From: Limimaricola soesokkakensis
GTDB lineage: Bacteria > Pseudomonadota > Alphaproteobacteria > Rhodobacterales > Rhodobacteraceae
Length of the DNA stretch: 64,000 bases
NCBI RefSeq assembly: GCF_900172345.1
Contig: NZ_FWFY01000003.1
Location: forward strand, 248,001-312,000
Direction: 5' to 3'
Shown here one piece after another: positions 44,232 to 57,212 of the stretch. A program made the translations under genes and the position numbers. A model generated the notes under the pieces. It was not told where the DNA came from, ran no database searches, and saw nothing but the letters and a program-made list of their open reading frames with translations. How positions within the stretch are numbered: the first letter of the stretch is position 1; every line of letters starts with the position of its first letter.

Positions 44232-45059
44232 TCAGCCCTTTCGCCGTGCCGTCTCCTCGGCCAGGGGCCAGTAGAAATCGGGCGGGATCCCGGCCTCGGC
44301 GCGCTTCTCCTCGTTGAATGGCGGCTTGAGCCCGCCATGGAAATGGCGCCGTACGAGGTCGCGAAACAGCGGCGCGGGGTCGAGATCATGCCGCCCGCAC
44401 AGGAAGTGGAACCACTTCGAGCCGTAGGAGACGTGGTGCACCTCCTCGGCATAGATCACCTCGAGCGCCGCGACGGTGTCGGTGTCGCCCGCCTTTCGGA
44501 AGATCTCGATCATACCCGGCGTCACGTCGAGACCGCGCGCCTCGAGCACCATCGGCACCACGGCGAGCCGCGCCATCAGGTCGGTGGCGGTGTCCTCGGC
44601 AGCGCGCCACATGCCCTCATGCGCGGGCAGGGCACCGTAATGGCTGCCCAGCGCCTCGAGCCGGTCGCACAGCAGGTTGAAATGCTTCGATTCCTCGTCC
44701 GCTGCCTGCACCCAGTCGTCGAAATAGCCCATCGGCAGCGGCGTCGCGGCAAAGCGCGCCACCGCGTCCCAATGCAGGTCCACCGCGTTCAGCTCGATAT
44801 GCGCCACCGCGTGGATCAGCGCGATCCGGCCATGCTCCGAGCCGGGGCGGCGCTTGGGCATTTCGCGCGGGGCCAGCAGTTCGGGCCGGTCCGGGCGGGC
44901 CGGCCGGTCCGGGGGCAGGGTATCGCCGATCTCCAGCGGCGCACCGGCGGCGCGGCTGTCGCGCCAAGCCTTGGCGGCGGCGTGGCTGCGCGCGGTCTTG
45001 AGGCGGCCATCGGGGGTCGAGAGCACCTCGACCGCCAGATCGGTGAGCGTCCGGTTCAC
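44232..45059 (-). CDS. DUF455 ferritin-like protein
   Basis: A 275-residue DUF455 protein. Metal-ligand-like helices are visible: RIALIHAVAHIELNAVDLHWDAV, DWVQAADEESKHFNLL and VIYAEEVHHVSYGSKWF, the Glu/His pattern of a ferritin-like di-iron bundle. The family is often mislabelled as rhamnosyltransferase; true function is unknown, though tRNA hydroxylase relatives exist. Start is GTG at 45059, overlapping the peroxiredoxin stop (GTGA), so they form an operon, which suggests a role in oxidative stress or iron handling. Confidence 0.9.
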   Translation of the reverse strand: MNRTLTDLAVEVLSTPDGRLKTARSHAAAKAWRDSRAAGAPLEIGDTLPPDRPARPDRPELLAPREMPKRRPGSEHGRIALIHAVAHIELNAVDLHWDAVARFAATPLPMGYFDDWVQAADEESKHFNLLCDRLEALGSHYGALPAHEGMWRAAEDTATDLMARLAVVPMVLEARGLDVTPGMIEIFRKAGDTDTVAALEVIYAEEVHHVSYGSKWFHFLCGRHDLDPAPLFRDLVRRHFHGGLKPPFNEEKRAEAGIPPDFYWPLAEETARRKG

Positions 45060-45541
45060 AGCGCGCGCACCGCGTCGAGAACCTCCTCGGCATGGCCCGC
45101 CACCTTCACCTTGCGCCAGATCCGGGCGATCCTGCCTTGGGCGTCGATGAGGAAGGTGGTGCGCTCGATCCCCATGAAGGTCTTGCCGTACATCTTCTTC
45201 TCGACCCAGACGCCGTAGCGCTCGCAGACATCGGCCTCGGCATCCGACAGCAGGGTCACGCCCAGCCCGTACTTGTCGCGGAACTTCTCGTGCTTGGCGA
45301 CGCTGTCCTTGGACACGCCGAGCACCCGCGCGCCCAACAGTTCGAAATCGCCGCCAAGTTCGGTGAAGCCCTGCGCCTGCTTGGTGCAGCCCGAGGTGTC
45401 GTCGCGCGGGTAGAAATAGAGCACCACCGGCGCGCCGAGATGGGCCGAGAGCCGCACCTCTTCGCCGCCGTCGCGCGGCAGCTTGAAATCGGGGGCTTTC
45501 TGGCCGGGCTCGGGCAGGGTGGCCGTCATCGTGTCGCTCAT
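45056..45541 (-). CDS. bcp: BCP/PrxQ peroxiredoxin, apparent 1-Cys form
   Basis: A 161-residue thiol peroxidase: GQKAPDFKLPRDGGEEV, the peroxidatic site YPRDDTSGCTKQAQGF with Cys52, and FLIDAQGRIARIW. The resolving cysteine that E. coli BCP has five residues on is Gln57 here; the only other cysteine, Cys106 in DVCERYGVW, matches E. coli Cys99, which is not the resolver. It should work as a 1-Cys enzyme needing an external thiol. First gene of a unit with the DUF455 gene. Confidence 0.94.
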   Translation of the reverse strand: MSDTMTATLPEPGQKAPDFKLPRDGGEEVRLSAHLGAPVVLYFYPRDDTSGCTKQAQGFTELGGDFELLGARVLGVSKDSVAKHEKFRDKYGLGVTLLSDAEADVCERYGVWVEKKMYGKTFMGIERTTFLIDAQGRIARIWRKVKVAGHAEEVLDAVRAL

Positions 45542-45635
45542 GGCGCATCCTCGCTGTCGTGAACGGGCGGCGGTGGCCCTCGGGGGGCAAGGGATCTACG
45601 CTGGGGCCGACGAAATCAAGGGGTCTTGGCCCGAC

Positions 45636-48600
45636 TTGCAGCATCGATCGATCAGCCCGCGCGACCGGCGCGCCCGCCCGGCCGTGGCGGCGACGGTTCC
45701 CGCGCGCCCGCCGCGGCGCCGGGCGCGCGGGCTGAAGCTGGCGGAAGGCCTGCGCCTTGGTCTCGGGCTCGGGCTGACGCTGGTGACGCTCCCCGTGGCG
45801 CTGGCTCTCGGCCTGGGGCTGTTGCTGATCGGGCAGACGATCACGGCGCCGAGCTGGATCACCGAGCGGATCGAGGCGCAGGCGGACACCATGCTGGCCG
45901 GGGGGCGCATCGATTTCGGCGCGATCGCCCTGACGCTCGGCACCGACCTGCATCCGCGCGTGGCGCTGCGCGACACGGTGCTGCACGATGCCGAGGGCGC
46001 CGTGCTGGCCCGGGTGCCCCGGATCGAGGCGCTCCTGAGCCCGCGCGGCCTGCTCTTCGAGCGCTCCGTGTTGGCCCAGGAAGTGATCCTGACCGAGGCC
46101 GAGATCGGGCTCAGACGCGACACGACCGGCCGGGTCGAGGTGCGGTTCGAGCGCGCCGCGTCCAGATCCACCCCCGCGCCGCAGCCGGATACGAGCGGGC
46201 TGGCCGGGCTGTTGTCGCGCATCGACGCGGTGCTGGACCGGCCCGCGCTCGACGCTCTGGAGCGGATCGAAGCGCGGCGGCTGGCGGTCAATTATTCCGA
46301 TGCGCGCGCGGGGCGCGACTGGACCGCCGAGGACGGACGGATCGCGCTCGATTTGCGCGGCGGGATGCGGCTCGCCGGGCAGATGACGCTGCGCGCCGAT
46401 GGTGGCGAAATCACCGATCTCGCCCTCGGCTACGACCGCGCCGAAGGCGCGCGGGATGCCGAGGTCCGGATGAATATCGAGGGAGTGGCCAGCCGCGACC
46501 TCGCCACGCAGCATCCGGCGCTGTCCTTCCTGTCGGTGCTCGACGCCCCGCTTTCGGCGCGCCTGCGCGGCCGGATCGGCATCGATGGCACGCCGGGGCC
46601 GTTCAGCGCGGCGCTGCGGATCGGCGCCGGCGCGCTGGCGCCGGGCGAAGGCGCCGAGCCGCTGCGCTTCGAGCGCGCCGAACTGGCACTGCGTTTCGAC
46701 CCGGCCGAGGACCGGATCGCGTTCGAGCGAATCTCCGCCAGGGGCGAGCTGGGCCGCGTCGAGGGGCAGGGGCAGGCTTGGCTGCGCGAGGTGAAGGCGG
46801 GCTGGCCCGGCGCGCTGGTGGCGCAGATGCGGTTCGACGAGGTGGCGCTCGCGGCGGGGGCGGGGGCGGGGCTGCCGGACGCGGTGGCGCTGCGCGAGGT
46901 CTGGTCGGACCTGCGGCTGCACCCCGATCCCTTCGAGCTCGAGATCGGCGGGTTCGGGGCCACCGATGCCGCCAGCGGCGCCCGGATCGGCGGCAGCGGC
47001 GCGATCGGCTCGACCACTGAAGGCTGGCGCGCCGCGCTTGATGTCCAGGCCGGGGCGCTCTCGCGCGACCGCCTGCTTGCCTACTGGCCCGAGGGTTTCA
47101 AGCCGGGAACCCGCGACTGGATCGCCAACCACATACCCGCCGCCACGCTGCGTGACGTGACGGCGGCGCTGCGCCGGTCGCCGGGACAGGACCTCGAGAT
47201 CGCGCTCAGCCATGGTTTCGAGGGCGCCACGATCCGCCCGCTCGACGGGCTGCCGCCGATCTCCGGCGGGGCGGGTTATGCCAGCGTCGGCGACGGCATC
47301 TTTTCCGTCAGCCTGACCGAGGGCGTGGCCGAGGCGCCGCAGGGTGGCCGCGTCGACCTCGCGGGCACCAGCTTCACGATTCCCCGGCTGGGCGGGCCGC
47401 GCCCGGGCGCCGAGATCGGCATCGAGGCCGCTGGCACGGTCACGGCGATGCTGTCGCTGATCGACCAGCCGCCATTCCAGTTCCTGCAGAAGGCGGGAAA
47501 GCCTGTGGATCTGATCGAGGGGCGGGGCCGGGCCAGCGCCCGCGTCGCCCTGCCGCTGGGCGGGCCGGTCGCACCGGAGGAGGTAGCCTGGTCCGTGACC
47601 GGCACGCTCGACCAGGTGTCGAGCACGGCGATCGTGCCGGAGCGCCGCGTCGCCGCCGATCGCCTCGCGCTCAGGGCCGGGCCCGAGGCGCTCGAGGTCG
47701 AGGGGCCGGTGACGATCGACGGGCTTCCGGCCGATGTGGCCTTTCGCCAGCCGCTCGGCGCATCCGGTGGGACGGCGCGGCTCGAGGGGACGGTCGAGTT
47801 GTCGCAGCGCTTTCTCGACACCTTCGGCATCGCGCTGCCCGAGGGCACCCTGTCCGGCCGTGGCCGTGGCGAGGTCGCGATGCGGCTGATGCGGGGCGCG
47901 CCGCCGCAGGTCACTCTCTCGACGGATCTCAGGGGGCTCGGCCTGTCGATCCCGGCGCTAGGCTGGTCGGTGGCGCCCGGCACCACCGGGCAGCTGGAGA
48001 TCGCAGGGCGGCTTGGCGAGACGCCGCGGATCGACCGGATCGCGCTGGACGCGGGCGGTCTCTCGGCGCGCGGCGATCTGCGGCTGCGCCCCGGCGGCGG
48101 GCTGGAGCGCGCCAGCTTCGAGCGGGTGCGCCTGTCGGACTGGCTCGACGTCAGCGCCGATCTGGTCGGGCGCGGCCCGGGCGAGACGGTGGGGCTCGAG
48201 ATCACTGGCGGCGCAGTCGATCTTCGACGCGCCGGTTTCGGCCAAGGCGGCGGCGGGGCGGGCGGGCCGATCAGCCTCGCGCTCGACCGGCTGCGCGTCA
48301 CCGACGCGGTGGCGCTCACCGCGCTGCGGGGCCGGTTCTCGACCGTCGGCGGTTTTTCGGGTCGCTTCGATGCGCGGGTCAATGGCGGCGCACCGGTCTC
48401 GGGTCTGGTGGTGCCCGATGATGCCGGCACGGCGGTGCGCGTCACCGGGCCGGATGCGGGCGCGGTGCTGCGCTCGGCCGGGCTTTACGGCACCGCCACC
48501 GGTGGCGCCCTCGACCTGACGCTGCTGCCGGACGGGCGGCCCGGCCATTACACCGGCGATCTCGACGTGGCCGGGCTCCGGGTGCGCGACGCGCCCGCCA

Positions 48601-48992
48601 TGGCGCAGCTTCTCGACGCGATTTCGGTGGTGGGACTGCTGCAGCAGCTCGACGGCAAGGGGCTCGCCTTTGACCGGATCATGGCCGATTTCCGGTTGCG
48701 CCCGGACATGCTGGAGATCACGCAATCGAGCGCCACCGGGCCGGGTCTTGGCATTTCCCTCGACGGGAGATACAGCCTCTCTTCCAGACGCATGGCCTTC
48801 CAAGGCGTCGTCTCGCCCTTCTACCTCGTCAATTCGCTGGGATCGTTCCTGACCCGCCCCGGCGAGGGGTTGATCGGCTTCAACTACACGCTGGGCGGCA
48901 CGCCCGAGGACCCGCAGGTCTCGGTCAACCCGCTCTCCGCACTCACCCCCGGCCTGTTCCGCGAACTCTTCCGGAGGCCGCCACCGACCTGA
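45636..48992 (+). CDS. AsmA-like/YhdP-family giant envelope protein (DUF3971)
   Basis: More than 1,100 residues. A hydrophobic N-terminal segment ([25 protein letters not shown]...) is followed by a long beta-rich periplasmic part with DUF3971 in the middle and an AsmA-type C-terminal region ([22 protein letters not shown]...[19 protein letters not shown]). Such proteins (YhdP, TamB relatives) form hydrophobic grooves thought to carry phospholipids to the outer membrane. The start is uncertain: TTG 45636 has AAGGGG upstream, GTG 45573 and GTG 45684 are alternatives, and the frame is open back to 45483 inside the divergent peroxiredoxin gene. Followed 13 bp later by queA. Confidence 0.88.
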   Translation: MQHRSISPRDRRARPAVAATVPARPPRRRARGLKLAEGLRLGLGLGLTLVTLPVALALGLGLLLIGQTITAPSWITERIEAQADTMLAGGRIDFGAIALTLGTDLHPRVALRDTVLHDAEGAVLARVPRIEALLSPRGLLFERSVLAQEVILTEAEIGLRRDTTGRVEVRFERAASRSTPAPQPDTSGLAGLLSRIDAVLDRPALDALERIEARRLAVNYSDARAGRDWTAEDGRIALDLRGGMRLAGQMTLRADGGEITDLALGYDRAEGARDAEVRMNIEGVASRDLATQHPALSFLSVLDAPLSARLRGRIGIDGTPGPFSAALRIGAGALAPGEGAEPLRFERAELALRFDPAEDRIAFERISARGELGRVEGQGQAWLREVKAGWPGALVAQMRFDEVALAAGAGAGLPDAVALREVWSDLRLHPDPFELEIGGFGATDAASGARIGGSGAIGSTTEGWRAALDVQAGALSRDRLLAYWPEGFKPGTRDWIANHIPAATLRDVTAALRRSPGQDLEIALSHGFEGATIRPLDGLPPISGGAGYASVGDGIFSVSLTEGVAEAPQGGRVDLAGTSFTIPRLGGPRPGAEIGIEAAGTVTAMLSLIDQPPFQFLQKAGKPVDLIEGRGRASARVALPLGGPVAPEEVAWSVTGTLDQVSSTAIVPERRVAADRLALRAGPEALEVEGPVTIDGLPADVAFRQPLGASGGTARLEGTVELSQRFLDTFGIALPEGTLSGRGRGEVAMRLMRGAPPQVTLSTDLRGLGLSIPALGWSVAPGTTGQLEIAGRLGETPRIDRIALDAGGLSARGDLRLRPGGGLERASFERVRLSDWLDVSADLVGRGPGETVGLEITGGAVDLRRAGFGQGGGGAGGPISLALDRLRVTDAVALTALRGRFSTVGGFSGRFDARVNGGAPVSGLVVPDDAGTAVRVTGPDAGAVLRSAGLYGTATGGALDLTLLPDGRPGHYTGDLDVAGLRVRDAPAMAQLLDAISVVGLLQQLDGKGLAFDRIMADFRLRPDMLEITQSSATGPGLGISLDGRYSLSSRRMAFQGVVSPFYLVNSLGSFLTRPGEGLIGFNYTLGGTPEDPQVSVNPLSALTPGLFRELFRRPPPT

Positions 48993-49005
48993 CCTGAGGA
49001 CGCCG

Positions 49006-50064
49006 ATGAAGCTCTCGGATTTCGATTTCGACCTGCCCGAAGAGCTGATCGCCACCCGGCCCGCCAAGCCGCGCTCGTCGGCGCGGCTGCTGCTGGCGCA
49101 AGGCCAGGAGATCGCCGACCAGGTGGTGACGGATCTGGTGCGGATCCTGCGGCCGGGCGACCGGCTGGTGCTCAACGACACCAAGGTGATCCCGGCGCGT
49201 CTGAGCGGGACCCGGACCCGTCCCGGCGCCGCCGGCGAGGGCACGGCGCGGATCGAGGTGACGCTGCTCGGCCCCCGTGCCGACGGTTGCTGGAGCGCGC
49301 TGGTCAAGCCGCTTCGGAAGCTGCGCGAGGGCGAGGTCGTGGTGTTCTCCGAGCGGCTCTCGGCCGAGCTGGTGGGCCGCGAGGCCGATCAGGCGGTGCT
49401 GCGTTTCGATCTCGAGGGCGATGATTTCGACGCCGCCATCGCCGAGGTCGGTGCAATGCCGCTGCCGCCCTACATCGCCGCCAAGCGTGCCGCCGACGAG
49501 AGCGACCGCGAGGATTACCAGACCGTCTGGGCGGCGCGGCCCGGCGCGGTCGCCGCCCCGACCGCCTCGCTGCATTTCGACGAGCCGCTGATGGCGGCAC
49601 TGGCCGCGCGCGGCGTCAGCTTCACCCATGTGACGCTGCATGTCGGGGCGGGGACCTTCCTGCCGGTGAAGGTCGACGACATCCGCGACCACAAGATGCA
49701 TGCCGAATGGGGCGAGGTGAGCGAAAAGGCCGCCGCCGAGATCGCCGCCACCCGTGCGACGGGCGGGCGGGTCATCCCGGTCGGCACCACCGCGCTGAGG
49801 CTGATCGAGAGCGCCGCGCGGGGCGGCCAGATCGCGCCCTGGTCGGGCGAGACCGACATCTTCATCACCCCGGGCTTCGAGTTCCGCGTCGCGCATGGGC
49901 TGATGACCAATTTCCATCTGCCGAAATCGACGCTGATGATGCTGGTCTCGGCCTTGATGGGGGTGGAGGAGATCCGCCGGATCTACGATCACGCCATCGC
50001 GAATCGCTATCGCTTCTTCTCCTATGGCGACGCCTCTCTGCTGCTGCCGCGCAACGGGCGCTGA
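49006..50064 (+). CDS. queA: S-adenosylmethionine:tRNA ribosyltransferase-isomerase
   Basis: A 352-residue QueA, which adds the epoxycyclopentane ring from SAM to preQ1 in tRNA. Seen: [82 protein letters not shown] and [27 protein letters not shown]. The usual length. GAGGA precedes the ATG. It follows the AsmA-like gene closely. The preceding pathway enzyme tgt is at 13442. Confidence 0.97.
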   Translation: MKLSDFDFDLPEELIATRPAKPRSSARLLLAQGQEIADQVVTDLVRILRPGDRLVLNDTKVIPARLSGTRTRPGAAGEGTARIEVTLLGPRADGCWSALVKPLRKLREGEVVVFSERLSAELVGREADQAVLRFDLEGDDFDAAIAEVGAMPLPPYIAAKRAADESDREDYQTVWAARPGAVAAPTASLHFDEPLMAALAARGVSFTHVTLHVGAGTFLPVKVDDIRDHKMHAEWGEVSEKAAAEIAATRATGGRVIPVGTTALRLIESAARGGQIAPWSGETDIFITPGFEFRVAHGLMTNFHLPKSTLMMLVSALMGVEEIRRIYDHAIANRYRFFSYGDASLLLPRNGR

Positions 50065-50162
50065 AGCCGCTTCGTTTTCGACCGACGAACCGTCGTATTG
50101 CTGAAAGACTCGGCTGCTAGCACCGGGTTAGCCGGGCCTTAGCCGGCAGAAAGGGACAGGTC

Positions 50163-51440
50163 ATGATTCAGGTTCTCGGGAGCTCCTGGGCGCTTCTGCT
50201 CGGCATGTTCATGCTGATGATCGGCAACGGGCTTCAGGGCACGCTCCTGGGCCTGCGCGGCGAGGTCGAGGGCTTCTCGACGCTCGAGATGTCGGTGATC
50301 ATGTCGGCCTATTTCGCGGGCTTCCTTTTCGCCTCGCGCTACGCGCCGATGATGATCCGCCGGGTCGGCCATGTGCGGGTCTTCGCGGCGCTGGGCTCGA
50401 CCATCTCGGCGGTGCTGATCCTCTACCCGGCGCTGGCCGAGCCCTGGGCCTGGACGCTGGGCCGCGTCGCCATCGGTTTCTGTTTCTGCGGCGTCTACAT
50501 CACTGCCGAGAGCTGGCTCAACGATGCCGCCAGCAACGAGCATCGCGGCAAGGCGCTGTCGCTCTACATGATCGTGCAGATGGCCGGCATCGTCATGGCG
50601 CAGTATCTCGTGACGCTGGGCGACGTGTCGGGCTTCATCCTGTTCATCATCCCCTCGGTGCTGGTGTCGATGGCCTTCGCGCCGATCCTTCTGTCGGTGA
50701 GCCCGGCGCCGGTGTTCAACACCACCAAGCCGCTGCCGCTGCGCCGGCTGATCGACGCCTCGCCGCTGGCCTGCATGGGGATGTTCCTCCTGGGCGGCGT
50801 CTTCGCGGCGCAATTCGGCATGTCGGCGGTCTACGGCGCCCGGGCCGGTCTGTCGGTGGCGCAGATCTCGCTTCTGGTCTCGATCACCTATGTCGGCGCG
50901 CTGGTGCTGCAGTTCCCGATCGGCTGGCTGTCGGACCGGATCGACCGGCGCTGGCTGATCCTCGGCCTGTCGGCGGTGGGCGGGGCCGGGGCGCTGATGT
51001 CGTTCCTGCTGCCCGGTCATATCGGGCTGATCCTTGCCTCGGCGGCGCTGGTGGGCGGCACTTCGAACCCGCTCTATGCGCTGCTCATCGCCTATGCCAA
51101 CGACTATCTCGACCGCGAGGACATGGCGGCGGCCTCTGGCGGGCTGCTGCTGATCAATGGCGTCGGCGCCATCGCCGGCCCGATCGTGGTGGGCTGGATG
51201 CTCGACAATGTCGGCGCGCATGGCTTCTGGGCCTTCATCGCGGTGCTGATGCTGGGTCTCGCGAGCTATGCCGGCTGGCGCATGCTGCGGCGCCCGGATC
51301 GCGGCGTCGAGATCGGCGACACGGTCAGCTATGCGCCGGTCACCGCCACCGCCACCGCAGTGGCCGCCGAGGTCGCGCAGGAGGTTTATATCGAGCACGA
51401 GATCGAGCAGCAGGAAGAAGCCCGCGACGACGCCGCCTGA
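50163..51440 (+). CDS. MFS transporter (YcaD-like)
   Basis: A 425-residue protein with twelve predicted transmembrane segments. MFS traits: the loop 2-3 region RYAPMMIRRVGHVRVF, AESWLNDAASNEHRGKALSLYM after helix 5 and GWLSDRIDRRW at loop 8-9. The pattern resembles YcaD/UMF-type transporters. The cytoplasmic C terminus is long and Glu/Ala rich (VAAEVAQEVYIEHEIEQQEEARDDAA). AAGGGACAGG precedes the ATG. Substrate unknown. Confidence 0.91.
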   Translation: MIQVLGSSWALLLGMFMLMIGNGLQGTLLGLRGEVEGFSTLEMSVIMSAYFAGFLFASRYAPMMIRRVGHVRVFAALGSTISAVLILYPALAEPWAWTLGRVAIGFCFCGVYITAESWLNDAASNEHRGKALSLYMIVQMAGIVMAQYLVTLGDVSGFILFIIPSVLVSMAFAPILLSVSPAPVFNTTKPLPLRRLIDASPLACMGMFLLGGVFAAQFGMSAVYGARAGLSVAQISLLVSITYVGALVLQFPIGWLSDRIDRRWLILGLSAVGGAGALMSFLLPGHIGLILASAALVGGTSNPLYALLIAYANDYLDREDMAAASGGLLLINGVGAIAGPIVVGWMLDNVGAHGFWAFIAVLMLGLASYAGWRMLRRPDRGVEIGDTVSYAPVTATATAVAAEVAQEVYIEHEIEQQEEARDDAA

Positions 51441-51548
51441 GCGGCGGGCGGCCGGATCGGAGCCAATTCGCGCCATATCGCGCCTTCGCGCTTGACCCGT
51501 GACAGGGTTGGGGCAGGTTTGGGGGAACCACCGATCAGGAGGACCGCC

Positions 51549-52160
51549 ATGACTGCCCCCCCCGTCACCGCCCAGGCCGAGGCGCCGAGCGAGGCCGAGA
51601 AGGTGCTCGCCTTCTGGCTCGAGGAGGTCGAGCCGAAGCAGTGGTACATCGCCGATGACGATCTCGACGCCACGATCCGCGACCGGTTCGGCGCGATGTG
51701 GGACAAGGCCGCGGAGGGTGCTCTGGGCCACTGGCTCACCGAGCCGAACGGCGCGCTGGCCTATATCATCGTCACCGACCAGTTCGCCCGCAACATCTGG
51801 CGCGACGACGCCCGCGCCTTCCAGCTCGACGAGCAGGCCCGCTCGGTCGCCAAGCTGGCGATCGACAATGCCTGGGACCGCGAGATCGTGCCGCCGGGGC
51901 GGCAGTTCTTCTACCTGCCGCTGATGCATTCGGAGAATCTCGTCGATCAGGACCGCGCCGTGCGGCTGTTCTGCGAGCGGATGCCCGATGCCGAGGACAA
52001 TCTGCTACACGCCCGCGCCCATCGCGAGGTGATCCGCGAATTCGGACGATTCCCGTTCCGCAACGAGGCGCTGGGCCGTCAGACCACCGAGGCCGAGAAG
52101 GAGTGGCTGGAGCAGGGCGGTTACGGTGCCGTGGTCGAACGGCTGAAATCCGCCTCCTGA
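51549..52160 (+). CDS. DUF924-family protein
   Basis: A 203-residue helical protein of the DUF924 (YPTR-like, TPR-like fold) family: EKVLAFWLEEVEPKQWY near the N terminus, DQFARNIWRDDARAF, FFYLPLMHSENLVDQDRAV and HREVIREFGRFPFRNEALGR. These are the family's conserved blocks; no catalytic function is established. AGGAGG precedes the ATG. lpd follows 110 bp downstream. Confidence 0.92.
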   Translation: MTAPPVTAQAEAPSEAEKVLAFWLEEVEPKQWYIADDDLDATIRDRFGAMWDKAAEGALGHWLTEPNGALAYIIVTDQFARNIWRDDARAFQLDEQARSVAKLAIDNAWDREIVPPGRQFFYLPLMHSENLVDQDRAVRLFCERMPDAEDNLLHARAHREVIREFGRFPFRNEALGRQTTEAEKEWLEQGGYGAVVERLKSAS

Positions 52161-52270
52161 CCCGGCGGCAGCGCTTGCAGACCTGCCATGCAACCGGCCG
52201 TCTGGAAGCCCGGCGGAAAGTAGTTTAGCGTCAAACCAATTTTTTGCGGGACCGCCGAGGAGGAACACCG

Positions 52271-53665
52271 ATGGCCGCCAGGAACTTCGACGTGATCGTG
52301 ATCGGGGCCGGCCCCGGCGGCTATGTCGCCGCGATCCGCGCCGCCCAGCTGGGCAAGAAGGTCGTGATCGTCGAGCGCGAGAACTTGGGCGGTATCTGCC
52401 TGAACTGGGGCTGCATCCCGACCAAGGCGATGCTGCGCTCCTCCGAGGTGTTCCACCTGATGCACCGCGCCAAGGAGTTCGGGCTCAAGGCCGAGAGCAT
52501 CGGCTACGATCTCGACGCGGTGGTCAAACGCTCGCGCGGCGTGGCCAAGCAGCTCTCCTCGGGCATCGGCCACCTGATGAAGAAGAACAAGATCGAGGTG
52601 GTGATGGGCGAAGCCACCATCCCCGCCAAGGGCAAGGTCACGGTCAAGACCGAGAAGGGCAGCGAGGAGCTGACCGCCAAGAACATCGTTCTGGCCACCG
52701 GCGCACGCGCCCGCAACCTGCCGGGGCTCGAGGCCGACGGCGATCTGGTCTGGTCCTACCGTCACGCGCTGGTGCCGCCGCGCATGCCCAAGAAGCTGCT
52801 CGTCATCGGCTCGGGCGCGATCGGGATCGAGTTCGCCAGCTTCTACAACACGCTGGGCGCCGAGACGACGGTGGTCGAGGTGATGGACCGGATCCTGCCG
52901 GTCGAGGACGCCGAGATTTCGGCCTTCGCCAAGAAGCAGTTCGTGAAGCAGGGCATGAAGATCATGGAAAAGGCCGTGGTCAAGAAGCTCGATCGCGCGC
53001 AGGGCAAGGTCACGGCCCATATCGAGTCGAAGGGCAAGGTCGAAACGCAGGAGTTCGACACGGTGATCTCGGCCGTCGGCATCGTCGGCAATACCGAGGG
53101 CCTCGGGCTCGAAGAGCTGGGCGTCAAGATCGACCGCACCCATGTCATCACCGACGAATATTGCCGCACCGGTGTCGAGGGGCTCTATGCCATCGGCGAC
53201 ATCGCCGGCGCGCCTTGGCTCGCGCACAAGGCCTCGCATGAGGGCGTCATGGTGGCCGAACTGATCGCCGGCGAGCATCCGCACCCGGTGAAACCCGAGA
53301 GCATCGCGGGCTGTACCTATTGCCAGCCGCAGGTGGCGTCGGTCGGCTACTCCGAGGCCAAGGCCAAGGAGTTGGGCTTTGACGTGAAGGTCGGCCGTTT
53401 CCCCTTCATCGGCAATGGCAAGGCGATCGCGCTGGGCGAGGCCGAGGGCATGGTCAAGACCGTGTTCGACGCCAAGACAGGCGAGCTTCTGGGCGCCCAC
53501 ATGGTCGGCGCCGAGGTGACCGAGCTGATCCAGGGCTACATCGTCGGCCGCACGCTCGAGACCACCGAGAAGGAGCTGATGGAGACGGTATTCCCGCATC
53601 CGACGCTGTCCGAGATGATGCATGAGAGCGTTCTCGACGCCTATGGGCGGGCGCTGCACTACTGA
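52271..53665 (+). CDS. lpdA: Dihydrolipoyl dehydrogenase
   Basis: A 464-residue FAD disulfide reductase (E3 of 2-oxoacid dehydrogenases). Seen: FAD motif VIVIGAGPGGYVAAIRAAQLG, redox disulfide GGICLNWGCIPTKA, NAD motif LLVIGSGAIGIEFASF, second FAD motif YAIGDIAGAPWLAHKA and the C-terminal HPTLSEMMHES with the catalytic His-Glu. No E1 or E2 genes lie beside it, so which complex it serves is open; a stand-alone E3 may serve several. A terminator follows. Confidence 0.96.
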   Translation: MAARNFDVIVIGAGPGGYVAAIRAAQLGKKVVIVERENLGGICLNWGCIPTKAMLRSSEVFHLMHRAKEFGLKAESIGYDLDAVVKRSRGVAKQLSSGIGHLMKKNKIEVVMGEATIPAKGKVTVKTEKGSEELTAKNIVLATGARARNLPGLEADGDLVWSYRHALVPPRMPKKLLVIGSGAIGIEFASFYNTLGAETTVVEVMDRILPVEDAEISAFAKKQFVKQGMKIMEKAVVKKLDRAQGKVTAHIESKGKVETQEFDTVISAVGIVGNTEGLGLEELGVKIDRTHVITDEYCRTGVEGLYAIGDIAGAPWLAHKASHEGVMVAELIAGEHPHPVKPESIAGCTYCQPQVASVGYSEAKAKELGFDVKVGRFPFIGNGKAIALGEAEGMVKTVFDAKTGELLGAHMVGAEVTELIQGYIVGRTLETTEKELMETVFPHPTLSEMMHESVLDAYGRALHY

Positions 53666-53689
53666 CGCTTGCCGCAGCGCAGGATCACG

Positions 53690-53721
53690 AATGCCCCCGA
53701 CCGGCGCGGTCGGGGGCATTT
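53690..53721 (+). terminator. Intrinsic terminator of lpdA
   Basis: AATGCCCCCGACCG, loop GCG, then CGGTCGGGGGCATT followed by TTCTGTT. Confidence 0.92.
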
Positions 53722-53768
53722 TCTGTTAAGATGCCGCATCGGGACCGGTTCCCGAAGTAGGGGGTATC

Positions 53769-54125
53769 ATGCGTTTTCCGACATTCTGCGTCGTCGCGGG
53801 GCTGATCGCGACGGTGGCGCCAGCGCAGGCCATCGAGGCCGATCGCGAGGGCGTCTACGAAATCCAGATCCTGCTGCAACATCTGGGCTACGAGCCTGGG
53901 CAGATCGATGGGCTGCCGGGGCCGCGGCTGGCGCATGCCATCCGCGTCTTCGAGGCGGAGCATGGCCTGCCGGTCACCGGCCGCGCCGACACGGCCCTGA
54001 ACGACCTGCTGCACGACCTTGTGGCCGCGAGCCCGTCTCGGGCGTTTCTCGCGACCACGGCGCCGCCACCCAGCCGCGGCTTCTGGCAGCGCCATGCCTG
54101 GCCGTCACGGATGGGCGGCTACTGA
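53769..54125 (+). CDS. Small secreted peptidoglycan-binding protein
   Basis: A 118-residue exported protein: signal peptide MRFPTFCVVAGLIATVAPAQA, then one PG_binding_1 domain (about 28-80, YEIQILLQHLGYEPGQIDGLPGPRLAHAIRVFE) and a 35-residue tail rich in Pro and Ser. The domain binds muropeptides. No enzymatic domain is present, so it may be an anchor or regulator of wall enzymes. It lies between lpdA and uvrA. The start codon has only AGTAGGGGG-type upstream purines. Confidence 0.85.
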   Translation: MRFPTFCVVAGLIATVAPAQAIEADREGVYEIQILLQHLGYEPGQIDGLPGPRLAHAIRVFEAEHGLPVTGRADTALNDLLHDLVAASPSRAFLATTAPPPSRGFWQRHAWPSRMGGY

Positions 54126-54281
54126 CCGCCCGGACAAGATGCCGCAGCCCCGACGTCCGCGAGGCAGGGGTTGCGGCATTTCGCGCAGCCCTGCCATGTG
54201 TTATCGTTTCGTTCTCATTTCGCGGTTGGAGAACGGCCTTCGGGGCCCTATCTTCCGGGCTGGACACTGGTGGGGACCTGC

Positions 54282-57146
<2,865 letters not shown>

Positions 57147-57166
57147 ACGGGTGACGATGAATGCAG

Positions 57167-57192
57167 AAGGGCCGCCCCGAGGGGCGGCCCTT
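57167..57192. terminator. Bidirectional terminator after uvrA
   Basis: AAGGGCCGCCCC, centre GA, GGGGCGGCCCTT, then TCGCTTTG on plus; on minus CTGCATTCATC. It separates uvrA from the convergent secreted-protein gene. Confidence 0.85.
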
Positions 57193-57212
57193 TCGCTTTG
57201 TCGTATCGGGGG

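Noticed and set aside
44232-47213. A very long minus-strand open frame (nearly 1,000 codons) spanning several genes
   Set aside because: It runs through the DUF455 gene and then antisense to the AsmA-like gene; only the first part has protein character and its real start is set by the overlap with bcp. High GC makes such long spurious frames common.
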